Source: CAZSPT01 sp964608895
GTDB lineage: Bacteria; Patescibacteriota; Patescibacteriia; 2-01-FULL-39-33
Direction: 5' to 3'
Length of the DNA: 30,395 nt
Assembly: GCA_964608895.1 (NCBI GenBank)
Contig: CAZSPT010000005.1
Span: 1-30,395 of the forward strand
Shown in pieces: positions 14,936 through 21,930 of this stretch. The notes beneath the pieces are model-generated. The model saw only the letters and a program-made list of their open reading frames with translations, did no database searches and was not told the origin of the DNA. Made by a program: the position numbers and the translations under genes. Each line of letters starts with the position of its first letter. Within the stretch, counting starts at the first letter, position 1.

Positions 14936-15493
14936 ATGGCAAAATTGGAAGAACAATTGGAAAGTCTTTTGTTTATTTCCCACCGCCCGATTTCTTTGAA
15001 AGAATTCAGTCGAGCGACCGGCGCCGGCCAGGCGGCTGTTAAAGAGGCTTTAGTCGTTCTTGAAAAAAAATACTCTTCTGACCGGGGAGGTATTCAGCTT
15101 TTGGCGGCTGACGGAAAGTATCAGCTGGCGACCAGCGGGCGTTGCGCCGAAATAGTGGAAAAGTTTATTAAAGGCGAAACAACCGGGGAATTAACCAAGC
15201 CCTCAATTGAAACTTTGACGATTATCGCCTACCGCGGCCCGATTTCCAAAACCGAGTTGGAGTTAATTCGGGGAGTTAATTGCAGTTTGATTATCAGAAA
15301 TCTTTTGATTCGGGGATTGATTTTAGTCAAAGAAGACGCTAAAAGCAAAAGCGTTCGTTATCAAATCACTCTTGATTTTCTAAAATATCTCGGCCTAAAC
15401 AAGGTTGACGAGTTGCCTGACTACCAAAAACTCAATCAGAACAACAATTTGGAGAAACTTTTAACCGGCCAAGAAAATTCTTCAGTCAATTAA
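14936..15493 (+). CDS. scpB: Segregation and condensation protein B
   Basis: ScpB forms a dimer of tandem winged helices that binds ScpA and SMC. The product (185 residues) begins MAKLEEQLESLLFISHRPIS and contains the signature TKPSIETLTIIAYRGPISKT followed by ELELIRGVNCSLIIRNLLIRG LI and YQITLDFLKYLGL. It starts 2 bases after scpA; the pair is conserved in bacteria. The C-terminal tail after residue 165 is short. Confidence 0.95.
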   Translation: MAKLEEQLESLLFISHRPISLKEFSRATGAGQAAVKEALVVLEKKYSSDRGGIQLLAADGKYQLATSGRCAEIVEKFIKGETTGELTKPSIETLTIIAYRGPISKTELELIRGVNCSLIIRNLLIRGLILVKEDAKSKSVRYQITLDFLKYLGLNKVDELPDYQKLNQNNNLEKLLTGQENSSVN

Positions 15494-15498
15494 TTATT

Positions 15499-16434
15499 AT
15501 GTTTGAATTTTTTATAAATTTTGTTTTAACCGCCTTGTTTCTTCAGTCTCAATCTGAAGAGCAGGCGACTATTGCCAGCCGTCAGCAGCAGGCCCGGCTG
15601 CCTCAAGTGGCGATCCGGGAGCTAATTGAATCAGCTCCTCAACGGAAATTAAAGAACGCCAGTTTGGGAGTTGAACTGACTGCCGCCGCTTTTTTGGCCG
15701 TTGATTGGAAATCCCAGAAAGTTTTAGCCGAAAAAAACGCCGCTGAAGTCCGGTCAATCGCCAGTTTGACTAAATTGATGACCGCTTTGGTTTTTTTGGA
15801 GCATAATCCCGGCTGGAATAAAGTAGTCACTTTAATTGAGCAAGACGCCCGGGCGGGCGGGATTGTTTTTTTGCTTCCCGGTGAAGAAGTTCGGGTAAAA
15901 GATTTATTTTATACTATGTTGGTTTCTTCTTCCAACGAAGCAGCGGTCGCTTTAACTCGGTCAACCGGATTAACTTCGGAAGAATTCGCCCGGCTAATGA
16001 ATCAAAAGGCGGCTGAGCTCGGGATGACTGGAAGTTTTTTTGTTGAGCCGACTGGTTTGGATTCTGGCAATCAAGGAAGCGCTTTTGATTTGGCTTTGTT
16101 GGTTAAAGAAGCTTTTTCCCGGGAAGAAGTTCGGCGGGCGGCCGAACTTTCGGAATATCAGCTGAAAATAATCAATAAGAAGCGCCACCGGCGAGTTCCA
16201 AGCACTGATAAGATTCTTGGTCGCAATTTTGGTTTAATTGGCCAGGATTATCAAGTGGCTGCCGGAAAAACCGGTTATTTAAAGGAAGCCGGTTATTGTT
16301 TCGGAGCCGAATTAACCAACCAATCCGGCCATCGGGTAATTGCGATTGTCCTCGGCAGCGCCAGTTTGGCCGACCGCTTCAAGGACGTTAAAGGTCTTGG
16401 TTATTGGGTTTTTAATAATTATCGTTGGAAATGA
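15499..16434 (+). CDS. D-alanyl-D-alanine carboxypeptidase, peptidase S11 family
   Basis: A penicillin-binding-type carboxypeptidase that trims the stem peptide of peptidoglycan outside the membrane. All three active-site motifs are visible: SLTK (in SIASLTKLMTALVFLE, about residue 90), SSN (in MLVSSSNEAAVALTR, about 142) and KTG (in VAAGKTGYLKEAG, about 257). The N-terminus MFEFFINFVLTALFL is hydrophobic and should act as signal or anchor, although it has no basic residues. The C-terminal PBP5-type beta domain is missing (311 residues). The stop overlaps the next start as ATGA. Confidence 0.92.
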   Translation: MFEFFINFVLTALFLQSQSEEQATIASRQQQARLPQVAIRELIESAPQRKLKNASLGVELTAAAFLAVDWKSQKVLAEKNAAEVRSIASLTKLMTALVFLEHNPGWNKVVTLIEQDARAGGIVFLLPGEEVRVKDLFYTMLVSSSNEAAVALTRSTGLTSEEFARLMNQKAAELGMTGSFFVEPTGLDSGNQGSAFDLALLVKEAFSREEVRRAAELSEYQLKIINKKRHRRVPSTDKILGRNFGLIGQDYQVAAGKTGYLKEAGYCFGAELTNQSGHRVIAIVLGSASLADRFKDVKGLGYWVFNNYRWK

Positions 16435-16946
16435 TTGATTTTTCCGCCTATTTTTCCTGGTTTAAAGATTTGCCGGCGCCTTTGGCGACTATGATTATCG
16501 GAACCCTTCCTTTTGCCGAATCTCGGGTGGCGGTGCCGGTGGCGATAACTTTTTTTGAATTGTCGGCGGTTTCGGCGGTGATTTACGCTGCTTTGGGAGA
16601 TTTGATACCTTGTCTGATTTTAATCAATTTCCTCGGGCCGGTTTCAGGTTTTTTAATTAGACGGCTAACGATTGCCCGAAAATTTTTTGACTGGCTTTTT
16701 GATCATACCCGCCACAAGTTCGTCGGTAAATACGAAAAATACGGCCTGCTTGGACTGGTGCTGTTTGTCGGGATTCCTTTTCCCGGTAGCGGTTCCTGGG
16801 CCGGTTCAGTCGCTTCGTTTGTTTTTGGAATTCCCAAGCGAAAAGCTTTTGCTTCAATTACCTTAGGAGTTTTTATCGCCGGAACAATCGTTGCTCTGGC
16901 GACTACCGGCGTTTTAGAATTTTTAAATCGTTTAATCTATTTGTAA
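16431..16946 (+). CDS. Small multidrug export-like membrane protein
   Basis: A 171-residue integral membrane protein of the family called small multidrug export (COG2426-like). Hydrophobic stretches lie around residues 15-35, 40-75, 105-125 and 140-170, separated by a charged loop (FDHTRHKFVGKYEKYGLLGL). The conserved features are GTLPFAESRVAVPVAI near the start and FVGIPFPGSGSWAGSVASF near residue 110. ATG 16431 overlaps the previous stop (ATGA), favouring it over TTG 16425. The family name comes from weak homology; real transport substrates are not known. Confidence 0.82.
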   Translation: MIDFSAYFSWFKDLPAPLATMIIGTLPFAESRVAVPVAITFFELSAVSAVIYAALGDLIPCLILINFLGPVSGFLIRRLTIARKFFDWLFDHTRHKFVGKYEKYGLLGLVLFVGIPFPGSGSWAGSVASFVFGIPKRKAFASITLGVFIAGTIVALATTGVLEFLNRLIYL

Positions 16947-16947
16947 T

Positions 16948-17715
16948 ATGGCTGATCCGATTATTATCGCCAATTGGAAACTGAATTTAAATCTGGCGGA
17001 GCGAGCCGCTTTGGCCAAGCAGGTAAAGCGCAAGCTTGGCCGGCTGAAGAGCCGGGAAATTGTTGTTTGTCCTCCTTTTCTTAGTCTGGTTCAGACGGCT
17101 GAAATTTTTAAGGGAAGTTCAATCAGGCTTGGCGCTCAAGACGTTTTCTGGGAGAAGACCGGCGCCTATACCGGAGAAATTTCTCCGGAAATTTTAAATG
17201 ATCTTAACTGTCGCTACGCCATTATCGGCCATTCTGAACGGCGACGCCACCTCGGAGAAACTGATAAAATGGTTAATCAAAAAATAGCCGCTTGTTTGGA
17301 AAATCGCCTTACTCCGATTGTCTGCCTCGGCGAAGAGCTTGAAGAGCGCCGAGAGGGTCGGGCTGAGAATTTAGTTTTGCTTCAACTTAAACGAGCTTTG
17401 GCGGGGATTGATTTGGTTGCCAGTGAGGAGTTGGTTATCGCTTATGAGCCGGTTTGGGCGATCGGCAGCGGTCAGCCGGTTAGTTCGGAGCAGGCCGGTG
17501 AGATGTTTCAGTTTATTCGCCGAGCTTTGACTGATTTTTACCCCCAGTCAATTATCACCGGAAATATTAGGTTAATTTATGGCGGAAGCGTTACTCCGGA
17601 GAACGCCGGAAATTTCAGTCGGCTGGAATTCTGTCAAGGATTTTTAGTTGGCGGAGCCAGTTTGGACGCCGATTCTTTCACTAAAATTGCTAAAGTTAAT
17701 TTTAATTCTAACTGA
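16948..17715 (+). CDS. tpiA: Triosephosphate isomerase
   Basis: Interconverts dihydroxyacetone phosphate and glyceraldehyde 3-phosphate in glycolysis. Catalytic residues are all present: Lys in IIANWKLNLN, His in AIIGHSERRRHLGETD and Glu in AYEPVWAIGSGQPVS, and the phosphate-binding YGGSVTPENAG occurs near the C-terminus. The loop-6 region is normal. 255 residues. It starts 1 base after the preceding stop and is followed 7 bases later by fba, whose product feeds it. Confidence 0.97.
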   Translation: MADPIIIANWKLNLNLAERAALAKQVKRKLGRLKSREIVVCPPFLSLVQTAEIFKGSSIRLGAQDVFWEKTGAYTGEISPEILNDLNCRYAIIGHSERRRHLGETDKMVNQKIAACLENRLTPIVCLGEELEERREGRAENLVLLQLKRALAGIDLVASEELVIAYEPVWAIGSGQPVSSEQAGEMFQFIRRALTDFYPQSIITGNIRLIYGGSVTPENAGNFSRLEFCQGFLVGGASLDADSFTKIAKVNFNSN

Positions 17716-17722
17716 TTTTTTT

Positions 17723-18637
17723 ATGCTTGTTCATATTAAAAAAATCGTTCCGGCCGCTCAGAAGCGGGGCTATGCCGTCGGAGCTTTCAACACCGCTAAT
17801 TTGGAAATCACTTTGGGAATTGTTCAGGGAGCGGTTGCCCGGAAAGCCCCGGTGATTATCCAAGTTTCCGAAACAACAATTAATTACGCCGGTCTGGAAG
17901 CGATTGTCGGAATTATCAAAAATGTCGCCAATCACCGGGGACGGGAAATTCCAATCGCTCTTCACCTTGATCACGGCAAAAGCTTGAAAATCGTCAAGGA
18001 TTGTATTGAAGCGGGATTTTCTTCAATTCATATTGACGCTTCTGAAGAATCTTTTGAAAAAAATATCGCCATTACCAAAAAAGCGGTTGATTACGCCCAT
18101 CGTCGGAAAGTTTGGGCTCAAGCCGAGCTTGGAAGTATTTTTGGAAAAGAAGGGAAGACTGAAGTTAAAGTGCCGAAAAACCCCGATCGCTATATGACTA
18201 ATCCAAAAAAAGTTAAGGAATTTGTCCGGCGGACTAGGATTGACACTCTGGCGATCTCGGTCGGTACGATGCACGGAATGTTTCAGGGCCGGGAAAAGAT
18301 TGATTTTCCCCGGTTGACAGAAATTTCCCGTGAGACTAAAGTGCCTTTAGTCCTTCACGGAGCTTCTGGAATTAAAAACAGCCAGCTGACTAAAGCGGTT
18401 AGTCAAGGAATTATTATTGTTAATATTGATACCGCCCTTCGGATTGCTTTCACCGGCGCTTTAAGAAAAGCCTTGGAAGAACCAAAATCATTTAGTTGCC
18501 GTCAGTCAAAAAGTTTTATTTTAGTCAAGCGTTCAACCGTCTATGACCCCCGGAAAAAACTTCAGCCGGCAATTAAAGCGGTTCAGCGTAAAGTGGAAGA
18601 GAAAATTAATGCTTTAGGGAGTGCCGGCCGGAAATAA
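17723..18637 (+). CDS. fba: Fructose-bisphosphate aldolase, class II
   Basis: Cleaves fructose 1,6-bisphosphate in glycolysis using a zinc ion. ATG 17723 (MLVHIKKIVPAAQKRGYAVG) is the natural start, since the TTG 17648 reading only translates tpiA sequence. GAFNTANLE, the catalytic and zinc-binding HLDHG, SIHIDASE, AELGSIFGKEG, GTMHGMFQG, LVLHGASGI and VNIDTALRIAF occur in order, with Asp and His ligands intact. 304 residues, complete. Its substrate partner tpiA lies directly upstream, so the two lower-glycolytic genes are co-transcribed. Confidence 0.96.
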   Translation: MLVHIKKIVPAAQKRGYAVGAFNTANLEITLGIVQGAVARKAPVIIQVSETTINYAGLEAIVGIIKNVANHRGREIPIALHLDHGKSLKIVKDCIEAGFSSIHIDASEESFEKNIAITKKAVDYAHRRKVWAQAELGSIFGKEGKTEVKVPKNPDRYMTNPKKVKEFVRRTRIDTLAISVGTMHGMFQGREKIDFPRLTEISRETKVPLVLHGASGIKNSQLTKAVSQGIIIVNIDTALRIAFTGALRKALEEPKSFSCRQSKSFILVKRSTVYDPRKKLQPAIKAVQRKVEEKINALGSAGRK

Positions 18638-18645
18638 TTTTAATT

Positions 18646-19503
18646 ATGCTTAATTTTATTCTAATTGCCGTGATCGCGGCCAGTATATTCTGGTTGGGCT
18701 TTTTGATTTTTCGGCGTTGGCCGGATTTAAAAAATCTTGACGTTGATTCCATTGTTGAACACCGCCAAGACGAGGCAAAATCAAAAATTCTTCAAGCCCG
18801 GTTGATTCGGGGTCATCAGGATTTTAAAATAAAACTGAAAGATATTTTTTCTCCCCGGTTCAGTTTTTTTTCCGACAAACTAGAGAATTTTAAGAGAAAA
18901 ATTTCCGAATTGGAAGAAAAATATCAAAATAAAACCAAACAAACCGGTTCGGCCGGAGAAAATTTTGACGAGCTTTCTCGGGAAGCTGAGGAATTTTTGA
19001 AAAAAGATAATTTTCAAGAGGCTGAAAAAAAACTGATTGAAATAATTTCTTTAGATAGAAAAAATATCTGGGCCTATGAACGGCTTGGTGATTTATACTT
19101 TCGGACCAAAGATTACGATCAGGCTGAAGAAATTTATAAATACCTTTTAAAGCTTAAAATTCTTGATGACAAGGATTCTCCGGGTGAAGGAAATCTTGAC
19201 GACATTGAAGCGGCTTTTTTAAGCTCTTTGGAAATTACTCCTCGGGTTGCCGTTTATTATGACAGCCTTGGGCAGGTTTATGAAGTAAGTGGCCGGCTGG
19301 AAAAAGCTTTGGATAGCTATTTGAAAGCGATTACTGTTGAGCCGAACAGTCCGAAATATTTGACTAAATTAATTGAGCTGGGGATAAAATTGGATGATCG
19401 GCCGCTGGCAAAAAAAATTTACAACCGTTTAAAGCAGATTAATCCGGAAAATGCCCGACTGGACGAATTTGAGCAAGCCATTGAAAAAATGCGGAAATCG
19501 TGA
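18646..19503 (+). CDS. Membrane-anchored TPR-repeat protein
   Basis: A 285-residue protein with one N-terminal membrane helix (residues 3-23, MLNFILIAVIAASIFWLGFL), a charged stalk that may be coiled coil (SDKLENFKRKISELEEKY) and TPR repeats from about 105 on: AEEFLKKDNFQEAEKKLIEI, then AYERLGDLYFRTKDYDQAEE, YYDSLGQVYEVSGRLEKALD and a last one near PKYLTKLIELG. TPR stacks mediate protein contacts; the partner is unknown. The protein presumably faces the cytosol or periplasm depending on topology. Its last codons overlap the tRNA promoter at 19481. Confidence 0.85.
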   Translation: MLNFILIAVIAASIFWLGFLIFRRWPDLKNLDVDSIVEHRQDEAKSKILQARLIRGHQDFKIKLKDIFSPRFSFFSDKLENFKRKISELEEKYQNKTKQTGSAGENFDELSREAEEFLKKDNFQEAEKKLIEIISLDRKNIWAYERLGDLYFRTKDYDQAEEIYKYLLKLKILDDKDSPGEGNLDDIEAAFLSSLEITPRVAVYYDSLGQVYEVSGRLEKALDSYLKAITVEPNSPKYLTKLIELGIKLDDRPLAKKIYNRLKQINPENARLDEFEQAIEKMRKS

Positions 19504-19509
19504 TATTAT
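19481..19509 (+). promoter_or_regulatory. Promoter for the tRNA/rpmG cluster
   Basis: TTGAAA (19481-19486), 17-base spacer and TATTAT (19504-19509), with a TG two bases before the -10 (TGA-TATTAT). It overlaps the 3' end and TGA stop of the TPR gene and lies about 43 bases before the first tRNA. Confidence 0.75.
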
Positions 19510-19551
19510 GGCTATGATGATAATCAGTTCGGTTGATTTGTTTTTTGTTAA

Positions 19552-19624
19552 GCCCACCTAGCTCAGTTGGTAGAGCGCGCCCATGGTAAGGGCGAGGTCG
19601 CCGGTTCAAGCCCGGCGGTGGGCT
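19552..19624 (+). tRNA. tRNA-Thr(GGT)
   Basis: Full cloverleaf: acceptor GCCCACC/GGTGGGC, D stem GCTC/GAGC, anticodon stem CGCCC/GGGCG with loop ATGGTAA giving anticodon GGT, and T stem GCCGG/CCGGC with loop TTCAAGC. CCA is not encoded. Confidence 0.95.
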
Positions 19625-19629
19625 TTGAC

Positions 19630-19711
19630 GGGTCGGTACCGAAGCGGTCAAACGGGGCGGACTGTAAATCCGCTGGCTATGCCTTCGGGGGTTCGAATCC
19701 CTCCCGGCCCA
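19630..19711 (+). tRNA. tRNA-Tyr(GTA)
   Basis: Class II tRNA, 82 bases, with a long variable arm. Acceptor GGGTCGG/CCGGCCC, anticodon stem GCGGA/TCCGC and loop CTGTAAA giving GTA, T loop TTCGAAT, discriminator A. CCA is not encoded. Confidence 0.95.
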
Positions 19712-19715
19712 TCAG

Positions 19716-19788
19716 GCCAACGTAGCTCAATTGGCAGAGCAACTGTTTTGTAAACAGTAGGTTGTCGGTTCGATCCCGACCGTTGGCT
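19716..19788 (+). tRNA. tRNA-Thr(TGT)
   Basis: Acceptor GCCAACG/CGTTGGC, D stem GCTC/GAGC, anticodon stem ACTGT/ACAGT with loop TTTGTAA giving TGT, T stem GTCGG/CCGAC with loop TTCGATC. CCA is not encoded. A second threonine isoacceptor in the same cluster. Confidence 0.95.
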
Positions 19789-19807
19789 AAGAGTAGTAAC
19801 AATAAAT

Positions 19808-19963
19808 ATGTCTCAAGACAATTTAATTAAAATGGAGTGCAGCCAGTGTAAGAGAATAAATTATTTTTCTAGCAAAAATAAGAAACTCAATAAAGATAGG
19901 CTTCAATTAAAAAAATACTGCAAACACTGCAAAAAACACACTCTTCATAAAGAAACCAAATAA
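19808..19963 (+). CDS. rpmG: 50S ribosomal protein L33, zinc-binding type
   Basis: A 51-residue product, MSQDNLIKMECSQCKRINYF to KKHTLHKETK. Two CxxC pairs (CSQC and CKHC) mark the zinc-ribbon form of L33. It is too short for a 60-codon cut-off and is easily missed. It lies between tRNA-Thr and tRNA-Trp, a common location for rpmG, usually upstream of secE-nusG. ATG 19808 gives the family N-terminus; the leader has no Shine-Dalgarno. Confidence 0.95.
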   Translation: MSQDNLIKMECSQCKRINYFSSKNKKLNKDRLQLKKYCKHCKKHTLHKETK

Positions 19964-19973
19964 TCGTTTTTTT

Positions 19974-20044
19974 GGGCGTGTAGTTCAGTGGCAGAATGCG
20001 GGTCTCCAAAACCTGAGACGGGGGTTCGATTCCCTCCACGCCTG
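19974..20044 (+). tRNA. tRNA-Trp(CCA)
   Basis: Acceptor GGGCGTG/CACGCCT (the first pair is G-T), anticodon stem CGGGT/ACCTG with loop CTCCAAA giving CCA, T loop TTCGATT, discriminator G as usual for tRNA-Trp. Reads UGG only, which agrees with TGA being used as a stop here. CCA is not encoded. Confidence 0.93.
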
Positions 20045-20050
20045 CTTTTA

Positions 20051-20093
20051 TTTAACATAGTTTAATATATATGTTAAAAAAGTAACATTTTTG
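20051..20093 (+). promoter_or_regulatory. Two mutually exclusive AT-rich hairpins after tRNA-Trp
   Basis: TTTAACAT (20051-20058) can pair with ATGTTAAA (20071-20078). Alternatively ATGTTA (20071-20076) pairs with TAACAT (20083-20088), which is followed by TTTTT. This is the arrangement of a weak attenuator or a plain terminator for the tRNA cluster. The stems are A/T only, so stability is low. Confidence 0.4.
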
Positions 20094-20214
20094 GACATTG
20101 TTATTTTAAATCAAAAAAAGAGGTTTTGGTTTGGGTGCTGGTCTGGGCGTTGGTTTAAAGGTTTTACCTTTTAATAAGTTTAGCCAATGGATTAGTGTAA
20201 AATAAGGGTACTAT

Positions 20215-20267
20215 GGGTTATTTAGATTTTAAAAATTTAGATAACCCGNNNNNNNNNNCGTTTTTTT
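20215..20267 (+). terminator. Probable intrinsic terminator interrupted by the gap
   Basis: 15-bp stem GGGTTATTTAGATTT / AAATTTAGATAACCC (20215-20229 with 20233-20247, two G-T pairs) and a tight loop, then CG, the ten-N gap, CG and seven T. If the gap is shorter than shown, this is a normal hairpin plus T-run that ends the tRNA/rpmG transcript. Confidence 0.65.
20249..20258. other. Assembly gap (10 N) at the base of a hairpin
   Basis: Third ten-N run. It lies just after a long hairpin and before a T-run, a place where short-read assembly often fails. CG flanks both sides, so a short overlap between contig ends is possible. Confidence 0.95.
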
Positions 20268-20269
20268 AT

Positions 20270-20298
20270 TTGACTAATAGTAATTTAAGGAATAAAGT
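20270..20298 (+). promoter_or_regulatory. Probable promoter for the 20386 gene
   Basis: TTGACT (20270-20275), 17-base spacer, TAAAGT (20293-20298). Good -35 and moderate -10, in the only gap before the next gene. Confidence 0.55.
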
Positions 20299-20385
20299 AA
20301 TGTGAGAATGGTTAAAAAGTTTATTAAGTAGAACATTTTTTGATTTTATTTGTTTAAGAATGTTTCAAGTAAAGGAATTAGTCAG

Positions 20386-20628
20386 ATGTTTATTGACGAA
20401 TTGGAATTTGCTCTGCTGGAGAAATTAATCCGAGAGGAGACTGTGCCTGAGGAAGATGTTTTTCGGGTTCAGAATCTGGAGCGCCAAGGAATGGTCAGTT
20501 TGGGAGCTGACGGTTTTTCCGCTTATTTAACTGAACTTGGAAAAATGATTTTGGAGCAGGAGCGGGCTCAGAAAGGTTTTTGGTGGCGGCTTTGGTTCAA
20601 TTTTCGGATATTTTTTTTCGGAAAATAG
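20386..20628 (+). CDS. Small protein of unknown function with hydrophobic C-terminus
   Basis: An 80-residue product from ATG 20386, chosen because AAAGGA lies about nine bases upstream; a TTG at 20350 would add twelve residues. The first 65 residues are acidic and helical (MFIDELEFALLEKLIREETV; LTELGKMILEQERAQKG), with the LTxxGxxxL pattern of a small winged helix. The end GFWWRLWFNFRIFFFGK is aromatic and hydrophobic and may bind or anchor to the membrane. Not recognised. First gene of the group with Shine-Dalgarno leaders. The TAG stop overlaps a second AGGAGG (20627-20632) that leads to no gene. Confidence 0.6.
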   Translation: MFIDELEFALLEKLIREETVPEEDVFRVQNLERQGMVSLGADGFSAYLTELGKMILEQERAQKGFWWRLWFNFRIFFFGK

Positions 20629-20640
20629 GAGGATTAATTC

Positions 20641-20672
20641 GCCTTTCTGTTATTTGGAAAGGCTTTTTATTT
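20641..20672 (+). terminator. Intrinsic terminator after the 20386 gene
   Basis: Stem GCCTTTC (20641-20647) with GAAAGGC (20657-20663), 9-base loop, then TTTTTATTTT. Starts 12 bases after the stop. Confidence 0.82.
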
Positions 20673-20705
20673 TAAAAAATTATTTTTTTTGAAATATTTT
20701 TTGTT

Positions 20706-20730
20706 TTTTGTCAATTAAAATTTGACAAAA
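20706..20730. promoter_or_regulatory. Perfect inverted repeat upstream of the ChaN-like gene
   Basis: TTTTGTCAA, 7-base spacer, TTGACAAAA: both 9-base arms match exactly. It lies 130 bases before the lipoprotein ATG and after the previous terminator, as an operator might. TTGACA half-sites recur at 20825 and 20839. It could also be a secondary hairpin, since T-rich sequence follows. Confidence 0.5.
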
Positions 20731-20862
20731 TCGGTTTTTTTAATCGTTTTTTGGGTATTAACTGTTGATAATTTAGTTGATTTTTTCCAATAAATATTCT
20801 AACCTAAAACAAGTTTTGCGGAAATTGACATTAGAACATTGACAATTAAAAGGAGGAGATTG

Positions 20863-21930
20863 ATGCAAGGAATAAAGCAGGAGATTTTGATTGGATTATT
20901 AACGGCGGTGATGATTTCCTGCGCTAGCGGAAATTTGCCGGTTGTTAACGAAAAGCAGGCTGAAAGTTTGAATGATTCGGAAATTTTCATTGAAGAAAAG
21001 ATTCAACCTTTTCCCCGTGAAGCGGAATTGTTTGATGCTCAAGCAGTTTCCTACAACCTCTCTTACAGCTACGGCTTTATTCATTCAAGAATAAACGTTC
21101 TAAGGCGAGGAGACGCTAACTTGCCTGATCTAATAGCGAATAAGACTCTTGGCTTTGACGAGCTGGCCAAGGCGCTTTCTCAGGAGCCGGTGGTGATTTT
21201 CGGGGACGTTCATTTTTCCCGCCGGCAGAAACGGGACATGATTAAGTTAATTAGTCGGCTCGGCAATGATTGGGCGATCGGCTTGGAGATTTTCAGTATT
21301 TCCCACAATCCCGAATTAGCCGATTATTGTCAGGGCAAGTTTGACTTAGAAGAGCTTTATTATCAGATCGGCTATACTTTTTTAATGGAAGAAATGGAAA
21401 AGTTTGGCTATTCTCAACTAATGGAGTTTTTAGACCAAAACAATTTTCGGATTTTTGGTCTCGGGCCGGCGGTTCCGAATACTCAAACGGAATTTCTTCG
21501 GACGAAAATTAATGCTCGTCAAACTCCGCCTTATAATTTTCCTGAAAATGCTGAGTTAATTATTGAGTCTGACGGTTTACCGAACGACTTTTATCATCAG
21601 GATTTAAGAGTGGTGAGATTGTTTCAGGATCGAATCTACCAGCCGTTTCTGGTGATTCTGGGCGCTCTTCACGGTTCTCCCGGCCATTTACCCTATCTTT
21701 TTAGCCGGGAATGCGAAATGGAGCCTCCGCCGGTAGTAGAGTGGAATCTGGCTTCCCTTAAGATTGTTTATAATCGGCTGATAATTGATAATCAGCCTTC
21801 TGTTCAGCTCTTTAAGCTGGGGCTGATTGGAGATGAGGCTATTCCCATCGGTCGGGATTTTTTTATCAATACTGTTTGGGATGAGCGCCAGCTGGTTCTT
21901 TTTCAGGATTGTTTCGATCTTGTTCAGTAA
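20863..21930 (+). CDS. ChaN/TraB-like lipoprotein, possible haem or iron binding
   Basis: A 355-residue exported protein. ATG 20863 is set by AGGAGG six bases upstream; an ATA/ATC-type extension to 20839 is unnecessary. Residues 1-23 form a lipoprotein signal with a lipobox ending MISC, so Cys20 would carry the lipid. The mature domain resembles the ChaN-like (Cofac_haem_bdg) part of the TraB/EreA superfamily: VVIFGDVHFSRRQKRDMIKL, with GDxH where many have GExH, then IGLEIFSISHNPEL, and a closing FLVILGALHGSPGHLPYLF. Known ChaN proteins bind haem on the cell surface, but substrate use here is inference. The N-terminal 100 residues are unassigned. No clear -10/-35 pair precedes it; see the inverted repeat at 20706. 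Confidence 0.7.
   Translation: MQGIKQEILIGLLTAVMISCASGNLPVVNEKQAESLNDSEIFIEEKIQPFPREAELFDAQAVSYNLSYSYGFIHSRINVLRRGDANLPDLIANKTLGFDELAKALSQEPVVIFGDVHFSRRQKRDMIKLISRLGNDWAIGLEIFSISHNPELADYCQGKFDLEELYYQIGYTFLMEEMEKFGYSQLMEFLDQNNFRIFGLGPAVPNTQTEFLRTKINARQTPPYNFPENAELIIESDGLPNDFYHQDLRVVRLFQDRIYQPFLVILGALHGSPGHLPYLFSRECEMEPPPVVEWNLASLKIVYNRLIIDNQPSVQLFKLGLIGDEAIPIGRDFFINTVWDERQLVLFQDCFDLVQ

Larger units (their letters stand above)
20045..20385. other. 341-base stretch without a recognisable gene
   Basis: After tRNA-Trp the expected secE is not found. The sequence is AT-rich with no credible open frame. It holds two competing AT hairpins (20051-20093), a G/T-rich part (20121-20160), a small AAAGG/CCTTT hairpin (20158-20175), a strong terminator-like hairpin (20215-20247), a ten-N gap and a likely promoter (20270-20298) for the gene at 20386. 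A twelve-codon reading from ATG 20213 ends in the gap and coincides with the hairpin; I do not call it a gene. Confidence 0.6.

Noticed and set aside
20213..20248. Start of a small gene MGYLDFKNLDNP running into the gap
   Set aside because: It coincides exactly with the arms of a terminator-like hairpin, has no ribosome site, and the frame after the gap closes within 15 codons.
20825..20844. TTGACA boxes as the promoter of the ChaN-like gene
   Set aside because: No acceptable -10 lies 16-18 bases downstream before the ribosome site.
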